In this document: positions 18,787 to 28,780 of the stretch, one piece after another
Numbering within the stretch: the stretch's first letter is position 1
How the letters are laid out: every line of letters begins with the position of its first letter
Source of the DNA: Campylobacter concisus
GTDB lineage: Bacteria; Campylobacterota; Campylobacteria; Campylobacterales; Campylobacteraceae
Direction: 5' to 3'
Length of the DNA stretch: 64,000 nucleotides
Assembly (NCBI RefSeq): GCF_002913715.1
Contig: NZ_PPCE01000009.1
Location: forward strand, 682,001-746,000
Program-made: the position numbers and the translations under genes
The notes under the pieces: generated by a model
What the model was told of the DNA's origin: nothing
Databases searched by the model: none
The model's input: only the letters and a program-made list of their open reading frames with translations

Positions 18787-19947
18787 TTATGGAAGTTTTA
18801 TAAGAGAAATTTCACTATTTTGCAAAATTTCGCTTTGATCTGGGCTAGTTAAAAATATAAAAGTGCTTTTTAAAATATGATCTATCATGCCAGAGCCGTA
18901 TTTTCCACCATTTGTTGCTATAAATTTATCATTTTCAATATTTCCAAAAATTGCATTGATCCTGCCTGATTTTACCTTTAAATTTTGCGCATTTGTAGCA
19001 TTTTGTATCACAAAGCAATCCTCTTTTAAAAGAGGCAAAACAAGCATCATCATACAAACATAAGCTGCCATTGGATTTCCAGGAAGGACAAAAATAAGTT
19101 TGCCATCTTTTTCATAAGCTTTGCAAGGTTTGCCAGGTCTTATATCAATATGTGAAAAAATTTCATTGTATCCAAGCTCGCTTAGAGCTATTTTCATAAA
19201 GTCAGCCTCCCCAGCACTTGCTCCGCCAGAGCAGATAACGATGTCGTAGTTTGCAGTGTTTAAAAATGCTTGTTTGACAGCACTTAGCTCATCTTTTATG
19301 ATGCCAAGATATGAGCTATCTTGCCCAATGGAGCTTAAAAGTGCAGCGATGCCAAAGGCATTTGCATTGTAAATTTCATCTTCGCTTGCTCTTTGCCAAG
19401 GCTCGATGATCTCATTTCCACTTGAATAAACCGCGATGCTTGGTTGCTTTTTAACTTCTACAAAGCTTATGCCCTGTGCTGCTAGCATCATTATGCCTCT
19501 AGTGTTTAAAACCTCGCCACTTTTTAGCAAAATTTCACCAATCTTTACCTCTTCGCCTTTAAAGCGATACCCATCACCCTTTTTAAGATTGTTTGGTGCT
19601 TTTATAAAATTTTCATCAACAACACAATCTTCAATCTTTATAATCGTATCAGCACCCTTTGGCATCTTCGCACCAGTCATTATTTTAACGCACTCATTTT
19701 TGCCGATGCTTAGCTGCTCTTTATCGCCTGCAAAGGCACTTGCAACTATTTTATATGGCTTATCTTTATCTACAAATTTCACAGCAAAGCCATCAAGCGC
19801 AGAGTTATCAAAACATGGCAGATCTTTTACCGCCACTACATCATTTGCCAATGTTTTACCAAGAGCCATGCTGATAGGTAAAATTTCACTATCTGTTTTT
19901 AGTTTAAATTTGGATTTAAGCGCATCTAATGCATCATTTAGTAGCAT
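18787..19947 (-). CDS. moeA: molybdopterin molybdenumtransferase
   Basis: Inserts molybdate into adenylated molybdopterin supplied by Mog (7178-7717). The 386 residues show the MoeA order: N-terminal DLPCFDNSALDGFAVK, GAKMPKGADTIIKIED, the MoCF domain with SSGNEIIEPWQ, YDIVICSGGASAGEADF and FVLPGNPMAAYVCMMMLVLPLL, then a C-terminal beta domain. It follows murA by 2 bases, an order also known from C. jejuni. Confidence 0.95.
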   Translation of the reverse strand: MLLNDALDALKSKFKLKTDSEILPISMALGKTLANDVVAVKDLPCFDNSALDGFAVKFVDKDKPYKIVASAFAGDKEQLSIGKNECVKIMTGAKMPKGADTIIKIEDCVVDENFIKAPNNLKKGDGYRFKGEEVKIGEILLKSGEVLNTRGIMMLAAQGISFVEVKKQPSIAVYSSGNEIIEPWQRASEDEIYNANAFGIAALLSSIGQDSSYLGIIKDELSAVKQAFLNTANYDIVICSGGASAGEADFMKIALSELGYNEIFSHIDIRPGKPCKAYEKDGKLIFVLPGNPMAAYVCMMMLVLPLLKEDCFVIQNATNAQNLKVKSGRINAIFGNIENDKFIATNGGKYGSGMIDHILKSTFIFLTSPDQSEILQNSEISLIKLP

Positions 19948-19949
19948 TT

Positions 19950-21218
19950 TTACTCCTCAAGCCTAGTAATATTTGCACCAAGGCCTTGAAATTTTTCCTC
20001 TAAATTTTCATATCCTCTATCAAGGTGATAAATTCTATGTACCAAGCTTTCGCCATTTGCTATAAGAGCAGCTAGTATCAGCGCTGAGCTAGCTCTAAGA
20101 TCTGTCGCCATCACATCGGCTGCATTTAGCTTAGCTGGCGCATAAACGCTTGCAATATGCCCATTTAATTTAATATCTGCTCCCATTCTAGCAAGCTCAC
20201 TAACATGCATAAAACGGTTTTCAAAAAGTCTCTCATCTATCGTGCTAACGCCATTTGCTGCAAGACAAAGCGCCATAAATTGAGCTTGCATATCTGTTGG
20301 AAAGCCCGGATACTCGGTGGTTCTTATCTCCACTGGTTTTATCTCTTTTGCTGGCAATATCGTGATCTTATCGCCGTCTACTTCGATACCAAAGCCCATC
20401 TCTTCAAATTTATTTAAAATGGCTGTCATGTGTGCAGCATTTGCCTTTGTGACTGAAATTTTACTATTTGTTATAGCTCCAGCACAAAGGTACGTGCCAG
20501 CTTCTATCCTATCAGGGATGACCTCAATATCGCAAATTTCAAGTAATTTTTGGCCACTTCCAGTGATCTTTAACTCACTTGTGCCGATGCCTTCTATTTT
20601 AACGCCACTCTTAGCCAAAATTTCACAAATTTGCACCACTTCAGGCTCAAGCGCTACGTTAAAAAGCTCTGTTGTGCCGTGCGCTAGAGCTGCAGCCATG
20701 ATGATATTTTCGCTGCCAGTTACGGTGATCTTATCAAAAACGATCTTTGCACCTTTTAGGCCATTTGGTACTGTTGCAACGACGTAGCCTTGCTTTATTT
20801 CTATATTTGCTCCCATTTTTTCAAGTGCATTTAGATGCAGATCGATAGGTCTTTGTCCGATCGCACATCCTCCAGGTAGGCTCACTTCGCAGTGGCCAAA
20901 ACGTGCAAGAAGCGGTCCAAGTGTCAAGATAGAAGCGCGCATTTTTCTAACGATGTCATAATTTGCAGTCGTCGAGCTTACGCTGCTTGTGTCTATGCTT
21001 AGTGAGTTTTTATCTTTAAATTCGCACTTTGCTCCTAGGTTAGTTAGCAGTTGGCAAAGCGTTTTTATATCAGCGACATTTGGTATATTTGTTAAATTTA
21101 CACTTTTTTTTGCAAGTAAGGTTAGGGCGATGATCGGTAGAGCAGCATTTTTGGCACCGCTTATTTTTACTTCGCCACTTAATTTGGCATTTCCTTTTAT
21201 CTTTAAATAGTGCATCAT
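19950..21218 (-). CDS. murA: UDP-N-acetylglucosamine 1-carboxyvinyltransferase
   Basis: First committed step of peptidoglycan precursor synthesis: transfers enolpyruvate from PEP to UDP-GlcNAc. The 422 residues match the family. [16 protein letters not shown] carries the catalytic cysteine, so the enzyme should be of the fosfomycin-sensitive type. Other marks are [17 protein letters not shown] near the start, [37 protein letters not shown] and the final [15 protein letters not shown] with DRGYENL. The frame opens with two ATGs. Confidence 0.97.
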   Translation of the reverse strand: MMHYLKIKGNAKLSGEVKISGAKNAALPIIALTLLAKKSVNLTNIPNVADIKTLCQLLTNLGAKCEFKDKNSLSIDTSSVSSTTANYDIVRKMRASILTLGPLLARFGHCEVSLPGGCAIGQRPIDLHLNALEKMGANIEIKQGYVVATVPNGLKGAKIVFDKITVTGSENIIMAAALAHGTTELFNVALEPEVVQICEILAKSGVKIEGIGTSELKITGSGQKLLEICDIEVIPDRIEAGTYLCAGAITNSKISVTKANAAHMTAILNKFEEMGFGIEVDGDKITILPAKEIKPVEIRTTEYPGFPTDMQAQFMALCLAANGVSTIDERLFENRFMHVSELARMGADIKLNGHIASVYAPAKLNAADVMATDLRASSALILAALIANGESLVHRIYHLDRGYENLEEKFQGLGANITRLEE

Positions 21219-21358
21219 TGTTTTTTTGCCTTAAGAAAATATGTTTTTTGCCGATATTATATTGCTTTTTAACTTAGAATAAAGAAAGCAAAGCACTATT
21301 TCCGGTTCATTTACGTTTAAAAGTTAAAATTGCAAACACTAAAATTTTGGATATAAAT

Positions 21359-22039
21359 ATGTCAAATTCAATAAATAAAAAAATCTTTTTTATACTTAGC
21401 ATTATATTTTTTACAGGTTGTTCTTTTACCTCTAATCAACCGACAACTCCGCAAAATGAAACAAATCAAACCGTAACTTCAAGTGTTGATTTTAGTGAGC
21501 AAATGATTGGTGAAATCATGGATGAAGATAATGATAGAGAAGATAAAAAATTTGGTTCTTTTTTTAAAAAATACCTAAATACAAGAGCAGGCGGTGATTG
21601 TTCTGGCTTTGTTTCTATCGTAAATGCAAAGTATCAAAATATGTATTTTGATGAAAAGACAATAAATCGCTACTACGATAATGGCGGTAGAAAGTCAAAA
21701 GCGATCTATAATTTTTATGAAAGTAAAAATTTAATTACTCATAAAAATCCAAAAATAGGCGATCTTGTATTTTTCTCAAATACTCTTGGTAAGGGCGTTC
21801 AGAAAAATAAAGATAAGAAAAATATCACTCATGTTGGCATAGTTACGGCTGTTCTTGGCGATGAGACAGTAAAATTTATACATAATTCTGGTGGAAAGAT
21901 AATTCATAGCTATATGAATCTAAAACAAAAAAATGTGCATCTAAAAGGAAATCAAGAGATAAATAGCTACCTTGTAAGGTGCTCAAATTCAAGTTGCTTG
22001 GCAGCAAATAGATTTGCTGGATATGGCAAAGCAAAATAA
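21359..22039 (+). CDS. NlpC/P60-like lipoprotein
   Basis: A 226-residue predicted lipoprotein: a hydrophobic leader ends in the lipobox FFTGC. The C-terminal half looks like an NlpC/P60 cysteine peptidase. GGDCSGFV would hold the catalytic Cys, ITHVGIVTAV the His, and FIHNSGGKIIHS a further polar residue. GDLVFFSN is a typical strand of the fold. Such enzymes cut peptidoglycan stem peptides; the role here is inferred. It is divergent from murA. I chose ATG 21359; an in-frame TTG lies at 21347. No strong ribosome site is visible for either. Confidence 0.75.
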   Translation: MSNSINKKIFFILSIIFFTGCSFTSNQPTTPQNETNQTVTSSVDFSEQMIGEIMDEDNDREDKKFGSFFKKYLNTRAGGDCSGFVSIVNAKYQNMYFDEKTINRYYDNGGRKSKAIYNFYESKNLITHKNPKIGDLVFFSNTLGKGVQKNKDKKNITHVGIVTAVLGDETVKFIHNSGGKIIHSYMNLKQKNVHLKGNQEINSYLVRCSNSSCLAANRFAGYGKAK

Positions 22040-22099
22040 ATCAGAAATTTTTACTAAAAATCTTTTAAAACAAATACTAGGCTCAAATTTTAAGCATTA

Positions 22100-22139
22100 T
22101 TTATATAAATTTACACTCGTAAATACAGATTTATATAAA
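22100..22139. repeat. two identical TTTATATAAA palindromes flanking a small stem
   Basis: The self-complementary decamer TTTATATAAA occurs at 22100-22109 and 22130-22139, start points 30 bases apart. Between them ATTTAC and GTAAAT can pair. The second copy ends 8 bases before the ATG of the DUF455 gene. It may be an AT-rich promoter or an operator pair. In such AT-rich DNA chance is possible. Confidence 0.35.
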
Positions 22140-22147
22140 GAGAAAAT

Positions 22148-22957
22148 ATGAATTTTTTTGATGAAATTTGTGGAATTTTAAATGAAGGTGAGATTGGGCT
22201 TAAATTTTTAAAATTTGAGCTATTTTATGAGAAATTTAAACGAGATTTTAATATAAATTTTTACGAAAGCTCTAAACCAAACGAGCTAATAACGCCTAGC
22301 TATGCAAAATTTTGTGAAGTAGTTAGCATGAAAGAGCTAAACAAAAAAGTAAAGCCAAAGGATAAAAATTTAAATTTTATCCATTCGGTAGCTCATATTG
22401 AATTTAGTGCTATTGACATCGCGCTTGATGCTTGTTATAGATTTAGAAATTTGCCAAGAGAATTTTATGAAGACTGGCTAGAAGTAGCTGAAGATGAGAT
22501 CAGACACTTTTGTATGATAGAAAATTTGCTCTTAAAACAAGGCGGTAGATACGGCGAACTAAGTGTGCATGATGGCCTATTTATCGCACTTCAAAAGACT
22601 TCAGATAGTCTAACTAGCCGTATGGCGCTACTGCCAAGATATATGGAGGCAAATGGGCTTGATGCAAACGCTCATATTATAAAAAGGCTTGAAGGTGAAG
22701 GTGGCAACGAAGAGCTAATAGAGTGCCTAAAAGTCATATTAAAAGAGGAAGTCTCTCACGTTTATAAGGGCGATAAGTGGTTTAAATTTGCTTGCAAAAA
22801 AGAGGGCGTTGATGAAAATAGCTACTTTGACATTATCTTAAGTTTATATCCAAATTCATTTAAAAATGTTAGAGAGATCAATGAGCAAGATCGCTTAAAA
22901 GCTGGATTTAGCAAAGAAGAGCTTTGCTTGATAAAGAATTTCTCAAAGGAGAGATAG
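22148..22957 (+). CDS. DUF455 family ferritin-like protein
   Basis: A 269-residue protein of the DUF455 family, a ferritin-like four-helix fold related to tRNA-modifying MiaE-type di-iron proteins. The likely metal ligands are visible: FIHSVAHIEFSAIDIALDACYRF, DWLEVAEDEIRHFCMIENLL and LKEEVSHVYKGDKWF. The substrate is unknown to me. The stop shares one base with the start of the phosphatase gene, so they form a small operon. Confidence 0.8.
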   Translation: MNFFDEICGILNEGEIGLKFLKFELFYEKFKRDFNINFYESSKPNELITPSYAKFCEVVSMKELNKKVKPKDKNLNFIHSVAHIEFSAIDIALDACYRFRNLPREFYEDWLEVAEDEIRHFCMIENLLLKQGGRYGELSVHDGLFIALQKTSDSLTSRMALLPRYMEANGLDANAHIIKRLEGEGGNEELIECLKVILKEEVSHVYKGDKWFKFACKKEGVDENSYFDIILSLYPNSFKNVREINEQDRLKAGFSKEELCLIKNFSKER

Positions 22958-23451
22958 TGAGTAAAATTTATTTTATAAGACATTCAAAAGCGGTTGATGA
23001 GAATAAGGATGGAGCTAAAGATGCCTTAAGGGAGCTTAGTCAAAAAGGTAAAGAAGACGCTAAATTTATGGCAAACAGACTAAAAATGTATGATGTGATG
23101 CCAGGGGCTATCTTTTCTAGCAGTGCTAAAAGGTGCGAGCAAACGGCAAAGATTATCGCTAAAACTTTAAAATTTAAAGAAGAGATCGATCTTATAGATG
23201 AGCTTTATGATATAAGCTTTGAAGATCTTTTAAAATTTGTTAAAAATATAAATGAGAGTTTGGATGAGATTTTTATCATCACACATAATCCAAGCATAAC
23301 TGAAATTTGCGAGTATTTAAGCGATTCATCAATAGACAATATCCCAACTTCTGGAATATTTTGCGTTGAGTTTGTATGTAAATTTAGTGAGTTAAAAGAG
23401 GGTAGTGCAAAAGCGTTATTTTTTGACCACCCCAAAAAACATCAAAGATAA
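22957..23451 (+). CDS. SixA-type histidine phosphatase family protein
   Basis: A 164-residue protein of the histidine phosphatase superfamily. The phosphohistidine motif is FIRHSKAV (RHS in place of the usual RHG). The second histidine lies in EIFIITHNPSITEI, and SSSAKRCEQTAKII is the usual helix. SixA proteins dephosphorylate phosphohistidine domains; the target here is unknown. GTG 22957 fits best, since AAAGGAG lies just upstream and the motif then begins at residue 4. A TTG at 22924 would put the start inside the preceding gene. Confidence 0.8.
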   Translation: MSKIYFIRHSKAVDENKDGAKDALRELSQKGKEDAKFMANRLKMYDVMPGAIFSSSAKRCEQTAKIIAKTLKFKEEIDLIDELYDISFEDLLKFVKNINESLDEIFIITHNPSITEICEYLSDSSIDNIPTSGIFCVEFVCKFSELKEGSAKALFFDHPKKHQR

Positions 23452-23460
23452 TTTAACACT

Positions 23461-24720
23461 TTAGTTTTTATCTTTAAAAATTTCGTTATACGAAGCAAAA
23501 ATTTGCTCGCTTAGATCTTCTATTTTTTTAGACTTATCAACAAAATAATTTAAATTTTGTTCATTATAGCCAGAGGCTGACTTCTCGAGCAAGAGTTTGA
23601 TTTCATTATTTAGCGACGATGTAAGCTCTTTTGACTTATCAAAATTTTTATTTTGCTTGTGTTCACTTATACTCTCGTTCTCATACCAGTTTAGCAGGTT
23701 TTGCGCTAAATCACGTATTTCCTCGCTGTATCCTTGCTCGTTTATAAGATCAGAGTACACTTTAGTTTTGTAGGCAATTTGCGAAATTTTTGCAATTATG
23801 GCAAAGGTTTTATTTTCGACATATTTTGATGTTTGAGCAGTATTTTGCGCGTTCGCATTAAACTCACTCAATACCTTTTTGAAATTTTCTACATTTTGTG
23901 TCGTTAGTTTAGAAATTTCATCGATTTTTTTAGAATTTTCATCGATATCATTTACCTCTTGCTGAAGTGTTTTTATGTTTACTTCGATATCACTTGCAGC
24001 TTTTTGTGTATTTTCAGCTAGTTTTCTTACCTCATCAGCAACTACCGCAAAACCACGTCCGTGCTCTCCTGCACGAGCAGCTTCAATGGCGGCATTAAGA
24101 GCAAGCAGATTTGTCTGATCGGCAATATCTTTTATTAAATTTAAAACAGAGCTTATTTCAGAAGCCCTAGTGCTTAGCATGCCAGTAGCATTCGAGCAGC
24201 TTTGTACTAGACCATCAAGCTCTCCCATGTTTTGACTAAGTTCGACAATGTTTGACATATTTTCTCTTGCTATTTGTGCAGTTTGTTTAGCATCTGTTGC
24301 TGTTTGGCTTAAATTTTTGATACTTTCGTTTAGATCATCTCTTACATAATTTATACCATTTATGCCGTTTCCAAGTTTGTCAAGCTCGCTTGATAGAAGA
24401 CCTCTAACCTTGCTTTTTTGGCCGTCTTTTATGCCTGTGACACCCTTGCTCATAGATATGGCATTTCGTTTAAATAAACCCCTAAACCCTTCTACAAATA
24501 TATTTCTATATGTTTTTGAGTTTTGTGCAGCTTGGACTGAGGTTGAAATTTCACGTTGAAGCGCCTCAACCTGATCTAATAGATCATTTATGCCAAGGGC
24601 GACTTCATACATCTCGTCCTTTTCTCCAACATTTACAATGCGAGGCTCTAGTATGCCATTGCTTGCCGATTTGACAACACTTAAAATCTCATTTATTGCA
24701 TTTGATTTTTTCTTAAACAT
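23461..24720 (-). CDS. cytoplasmic methyl-accepting chemotaxis protein
   Basis: A 419-residue chemoreceptor without any membrane segment. The first ~60 residues look like a HAMP-type helix pair ([31 protein letters not shown]). The signalling tip is canonical: [43 protein letters not shown] further helical region follows to the end. It starts 2 bases after the PAS protein gene. I infer that the PAS protein supplies the sensor input, like the split CetA/CetB energy-taxis pair of C. jejuni, except that here the receptor is soluble. Confidence 0.88.
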   Translation of the reverse strand: MFKKKSNAINEILSVVKSASNGILEPRIVNVGEKDEMYEVALGINDLLDQVEALQREISTSVQAAQNSKTYRNIFVEGFRGLFKRNAISMSKGVTGIKDGQKSKVRGLLSSELDKLGNGINGINYVRDDLNESIKNLSQTATDAKQTAQIARENMSNIVELSQNMGELDGLVQSCSNATGMLSTRASEISSVLNLIKDIADQTNLLALNAAIEAARAGEHGRGFAVVADEVRKLAENTQKAASDIEVNIKTLQQEVNDIDENSKKIDEISKLTTQNVENFKKVLSEFNANAQNTAQTSKYVENKTFAIIAKISQIAYKTKVYSDLINEQGYSEEIRDLAQNLLNWYENESISEHKQNKNFDKSKELTSSLNNEIKLLLEKSASGYNEQNLNYFVDKSKKIEDLSEQIFASYNEIFKDKN

Positions 24721-24722
24721 AT

Positions 24723-25223
24723 CTAGAACCTTTGTAAGTTGTTTATAAATTCATCATAGCTTGTTGATTTTTCTTCCAAAAATTTAAATAAATATTTTTT
24801 AGATGCTTCAATACCGCCATCTCGTTCTAGCTCAAGTAATTTTGCATAAAGTGGTTTTATGATTTCTATTGCTTTTGCATTTGGCTTACGTCTAACAGAA
24901 TAGTATCCAACGATATTATCTTGTTGATCTAAAGAGGCGGTGATATTTCCAAATACCCAGTAGTATCCGCCATTAAGAGTTTTATTTTTAATAAAAGCAA
25001 ACATTTCTTCTTTGTTTTGTATACGTTCCCAAAGTAGCTTAAAAATAACCCTTGGCATATCTGGGTGTCTTATGATGTTGTGCGGTTTGCCCAAAACATC
25101 GCCTTGTTTTACACCTACGATTTCTAAAAATGGCTCGTTGCAATAAGTGATTCTTCCTTTTGGATCAGTTTTTGAAACTAAAAATGCGTTCTCATCAACG
25201 CCATATTCTCTTTCTATAGGCAT
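24723..25223 (-). CDS. PAS-domain sensor protein (Aer/CetB-like)
   Basis: A 166-residue single-PAS protein. Features typical of Aer-type FAD-binding PAS domains are visible: [33 protein letters not shown] near residues 25-58, and [30 protein letters not shown] near 85-114. The C-terminal 50 residues are helical. It directly precedes the soluble chemoreceptor. Redox or energy sensing is inferred from family and context. Confidence 0.85.
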   Translation of the reverse strand: MPIEREYGVDENAFLVSKTDPKGRITYCNEPFLEIVGVKQGDVLGKPHNIIRHPDMPRVIFKLLWERIQNKEEMFAFIKNKTLNGGYYWVFGNITASLDQQDNIVGYYSVRRKPNAKAIEIIKPLYAKLLELERDGGIEASKKYLFKFLEEKSTSYDEFINNLQRF

Positions 25224-25244
25224 TTTACTCCTTTAAATGTTAAT

Positions 25245-26483
25245 TTAATTTTTAACAGCTTTTGCCATATCCCACATTGGCATAAATATACCAAGAGCGA
25301 GCAAAAGCACCATAGCTGCGATAAATATTAGTAGTATTGGCTCAATATAGTTTGAAATATTATCAATAATATCATTAAATTTCACTCTATAATAATCAGT
25401 AACTTTTTGTGTCATGTCATCTAAGCTACCACTTTGTTCGCCAGCACCTATCATCTGTATAAGCATGCCCTCATAAAGTCCAGTTTGCCTAAAGGCCTCG
25501 GTTAAGCTTATGCCACGACCAACCAGTACTTTTACAGCAGTTAGCTTATTTCTTATATCTTGATTTGAAACAGTTACAACGGCAGTATCTAGCGCATCAG
25601 CGATAGGAAGTCCCGCACGAACAAGCTCTGTAAAGATTAGATTAAACCTACTCATATTTGCAAAAAATATTATTTTGCCCACAAGATAGACTTTTAGTAG
25701 ATATTTATCGACCTTATCCCTAAAATTTTCATCATTTGAATATTGCCTTTTTAGCAAAAAAGCAAATGCAACAAGAACAACTATTATATATATGCCATAA
25801 TTGCTCATTATGTATTCAATGTTTAGTAAAATTTTAGTAGGAAGAGGGAGGTCGGCATTAAGCTGGCTAAAAATTTCTCGAAATTGTGGAACAACTGATG
25901 TCATAAGCACAATAAAAGCCAAAATTATAGAGCATATTACGGTTATTGGATACCTTATGGCTTTTTTAAATTTTTGCTGGTTATCCCAGACCTCTTGCAA
26001 GATAGAAGCTAGCTTTGATAATGCATCAGCCATGTTACCAGTACTTTCGCCAAGCCTTACCATAGCGACAGTGACATCGCCTAGCTCTTCTTGAAAATTT
26101 TCTATACTTTGAGTTAAGCTAGCACCTTGATTTAGGTCTTCATCTAATGTTTGAAATATTGTTTTTAGCCTTTTATCCTCAGTAGCATTTGCTGTCTCTT
26201 TTATGCCATCATGTATTGATATACCAGCATTAGTCATAACGCTAAGTTGCCTTATGGTAGCAACAAGAGCTGGAATTTTTACTTTCGAAGAAGAGAATAT
26301 TTTGTTAAATTTTTCTTGCAAGTCCAAAAAATCATTGTTGATACTTGAAACTTGAGTTTCTTTGATCTTTACTATCATGCCTTGAATATTTGCACGATTT
26401 TTTACATCATTTTTGCTATTGGCCTTTAGGCTCATCTTTTGGCGTTTGCCATCTTTTATATATTCTATTTCGTAAAATTTCAT
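25245..26483 (-). CDS. ctsF: type II secretion/type IV pilus inner-membrane platform protein (CtsF)
   Basis: A 412-residue polytopic protein with two GspF domains. The first contains LSVMTNAGISIHDGIKETANAT and VAMVRLGESTGNMADALSKLA; the second contains IFTELVRAGLPIADALDTAV and LIQMIGAGEQSGSLDDMTQKV. Membrane segments lie near 175-200, 225-245 and 378-400. It anchors the ATPase and, in C. jejuni, CtsF is needed for natural transformation. It overlaps ctsE by 4 bases and is the last gene of the locus. Confidence 0.9.
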   Translation of the reverse strand: MKFYEIEYIKDGKRQKMSLKANSKNDVKNRANIQGMIVKIKETQVSSINNDFLDLQEKFNKIFSSSKVKIPALVATIRQLSVMTNAGISIHDGIKETANATEDKRLKTIFQTLDEDLNQGASLTQSIENFQEELGDVTVAMVRLGESTGNMADALSKLASILQEVWDNQQKFKKAIRYPITVICSIILAFIVLMTSVVPQFREIFSQLNADLPLPTKILLNIEYIMSNYGIYIIVVLVAFAFLLKRQYSNDENFRDKVDKYLLKVYLVGKIIFFANMSRFNLIFTELVRAGLPIADALDTAVVTVSNQDIRNKLTAVKVLVGRGISLTEAFRQTGLYEGMLIQMIGAGEQSGSLDDMTQKVTDYYRVKFNDIIDNISNYIEPILLIFIAAMVLLLALGIFMPMWDMAKAVKN

Positions 26484-28231
26484 ATCTTGGCAACTCTATA
26501 TACTTCTTCGATTGTTGTTACACCATTTGCTGCGCGTATAACGCCATCGTGGAACATATCTATAAAGCCTTCGTCATAGGCAGCCTTTTTAAGCTCTTCT
26601 TTTGAAGCGTTGTTTGCTACGATACTTGCTATATGATCGCTGATAGACAATATTTCACTTATCATTTCACGCCCTAGATATCCGGTTTGTGAGCAGTGTT
26701 GGCAACCTACGCTTTTATAAAATTGATAATCTTCAGGAAGAAATTTCTTAATCTCGTCAAGAGCTTTTTGAGATAGCGTGACTTTTTGTTTGCAATACGG
26801 ACAAAGCTTTCTTACAAGCCTTTGAGCCTCGATGCAAACTAGTGCGCCACTTACTAGATATGGCTCAATACCCATATCAACCATACGAGGTAAAGCGCTA
26901 ATAGCGTCGTTTGTATGAAGTGTAGAAAAAACCAAGTGGCCAGTTAGTGCTGCTTGAATTGCGATTCTAAGCGTCTCTTGATCTCTGATCTCACCTATCA
27001 TAATAATGTCTGGATCTTGCCTTAAAATAGAGCGAAGAGCTGAGATAAAAGTAAGCCCAGCCTTCTCATTTACATGTACTTGTTGGATCATATTTAGCTG
27101 ATACTCAACCGGATCTTCAACGGTAATAATCTTAGTTTTTACACTTTTTATGTCATTTAATGCACCATAAAGTGTAGTCGTTTTTCCTGATCCTGTCGGA
27201 CCAGTAACTAGGATGATGCCATAAGGCGCTTTCATGCTCTTTTTAAACTTAGCAAAGTTATCTGGATGCATACCGAGGTCTTCAATGTTTATGATAACTT
27301 TTGATTTGTCCAAAATTCTTAAAACTATGCTTTCGCCGTTTAAAATAGGTAGTGTGGAGATACGAAAATCGTACTCTTTATCTAAAATTTGAGCTGAAAA
27401 TCTACCATCTTGTGGGCGGCGACGCTCTGCGATATCCATGTTTGATAGTAGCTTCATACGGCTAACCATCGGCGGATAGATATCTTTATCAAATATAAAT
27501 GTCTCGCTTAACATGCCATCGATCCTGCTTCTTACGATGCAGTTTGTCTCGGTTGGCTCGATGTGAATATCGCTTGCTCTGCTTTGAATAGATGTTTTTA
27601 AAATTATCTCAATTAGCTTTAAAATTCCAGAGCTTTCTGTGCTTTGCCCTTGACTGCTAGAACTTGAAAGCTCTTTTCTGATCTCTGTAATAACGTCTTT
27701 TATACTTTCATTAAGAGCTATTTTGTTTATATATTTTTCTATCTGGGCTGGATCTGCGCAAGCTACTTTTAATAGCTTTCTGTTAAATAAATTTTGAACT
27801 TTATCTTGAATGATCACATCAAAAGGATTTTTAAAAGCAACATAAACGCTTATCTCATCTTCTTTTACAGGGATCGCATTATATGATTTTAGCTGCGAGG
27901 TGCTTAGTTTTTCACTGATACGGTAGTCGATATCTATATCATCAAGATCAAAAAATGTGATTTTAAATTTATCACATACATATTGAATAAAGCGCTTTTG
28001 ATCTATCTGAAGACTAGTCGAAATTTCATCAATGTCAGTGTGTCCTCTTCTATAAATATCAGATAGAATTTCAAAAAAAATCTCTTCTTCTAGCATATTT
28101 TCTTCAAGCAAAATAGCCAAAAGACTTTTTTCATTTATTTTTTTTATCTCTATAATCTTTAAAATTTGCTCATCATTTAGTTTATTAAGTTGCTCTAATG
28201 TTTTTAGCGTTAAATTTTCTAAATTATTCAT
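26480..28231 (-). CDS. ctsE: type II secretion/type IV pilus assembly ATPase (CtsE)
   Basis: A 583-residue hexameric GspE/PilB-type ATPase. It has an N-terminal GspE domain, then ASDIHIEPTETNCIVRSRIDG, Walker A GPTGSGKTTTLYGAL, Asp box ITVEDPVEYQL, Walker B DIIMIGEIRDQET, and His box GHLVFSTLHTND. The zinc tetra-cysteine motif is CPYCKQK ... CQHC. It powers pseudopilus assembly for DNA uptake in Campylobacter. It lies between a small periplasmic protein gene and ctsF. Confidence 0.92.
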   Translation of the reverse strand: MNNLENLTLKTLEQLNKLNDEQILKIIEIKKINEKSLLAILLEENMLEEEIFFEILSDIYRRGHTDIDEISTSLQIDQKRFIQYVCDKFKITFFDLDDIDIDYRISEKLSTSQLKSYNAIPVKEDEISVYVAFKNPFDVIIQDKVQNLFNRKLLKVACADPAQIEKYINKIALNESIKDVITEIRKELSSSSSQGQSTESSGILKLIEIILKTSIQSRASDIHIEPTETNCIVRSRIDGMLSETFIFDKDIYPPMVSRMKLLSNMDIAERRRPQDGRFSAQILDKEYDFRISTLPILNGESIVLRILDKSKVIINIEDLGMHPDNFAKFKKSMKAPYGIILVTGPTGSGKTTTLYGALNDIKSVKTKIITVEDPVEYQLNMIQQVHVNEKAGLTFISALRSILRQDPDIIMIGEIRDQETLRIAIQAALTGHLVFSTLHTNDAISALPRMVDMGIEPYLVSGALVCIEAQRLVRKLCPYCKQKVTLSQKALDEIKKFLPEDYQFYKSVGCQHCSQTGYLGREMISEILSISDHIASIVANNASKEELKKAAYDEGFIDMFHDGVIRAANGVTTIEEVYRVAKI

Positions 28232-28240
28232 CTCTTCTCT

Positions 28241-28780
28241 TTATCTATACTCAATCTGCGAAGTAAGATCGTCATTTTTAAAAATTTTTAAAATCATTTT
28301 TGTAAAATTTGGGCCAACGATTGCACTAAGTTCATATCTTGTATCTGAATTTGGCTCTTCAAATATAAATACGCCAAGCTCCTCAACGTATTCTTTTTTG
28401 ACAAATTTATCAAATATAAATGAAAGAATATAATCGCTCTTTGGAAGCCTAATATAGCTTATATCAGCCCCATCCAAGATAGCATGAAGCAGTAACTTTT
28501 TTTTAAGTAATATATCAGCAAAATATGCTGCATTCTCTCTTGAGCTTTGTGTTTTTGATAGTTTGCTTGCTGGAAGAGCGAGCCTATCTATATCATTTGT
28601 TTTTAAACAAGATATGCCAAAGATATTAAGAAATTCTTCATTTTGTGAATCTTTTAAAAGATCTTGTATTTTTTGATTACAAATTTTAGGATATTCAGCT
28701 TTTTCAAAATAACTTTTAATGTCAGCCGTCCCAAACGCAAAGGCATTTAATGATAAAAATATAACAAGCAGAAATTTCAC
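28241..28780 (-). CDS. secreted protein of unknown function in the cts locus
   Basis: I do not recognise a family. The 179-residue protein begins with a signal peptide (MKFLLVIFLSLNAFAFG) and is otherwise soluble and helical, with two cysteines (YPKICNQK, GISCLKTND) that could form a disulfide. It overlaps the TPR gene by 4 bases and lies 9 bases before ctsE, so it belongs to the transformation operon by position. A periplasmic role in the DNA-uptake machine is inference. Confidence 0.65.
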   Translation of the reverse strand: MKFLLVIFLSLNAFAFGTADIKSYFEKAEYPKICNQKIQDLLKDSQNEEFLNIFGISCLKTNDIDRLALPASKLSKTQSSRENAAYFADILLKKKLLLHAILDGADISYIRLPKSDYILSFIFDKFVKKEYVEELGVFIFEEPNSDTRYELSAIVGPNFTKMILKIFKNDDLTSQIEYR

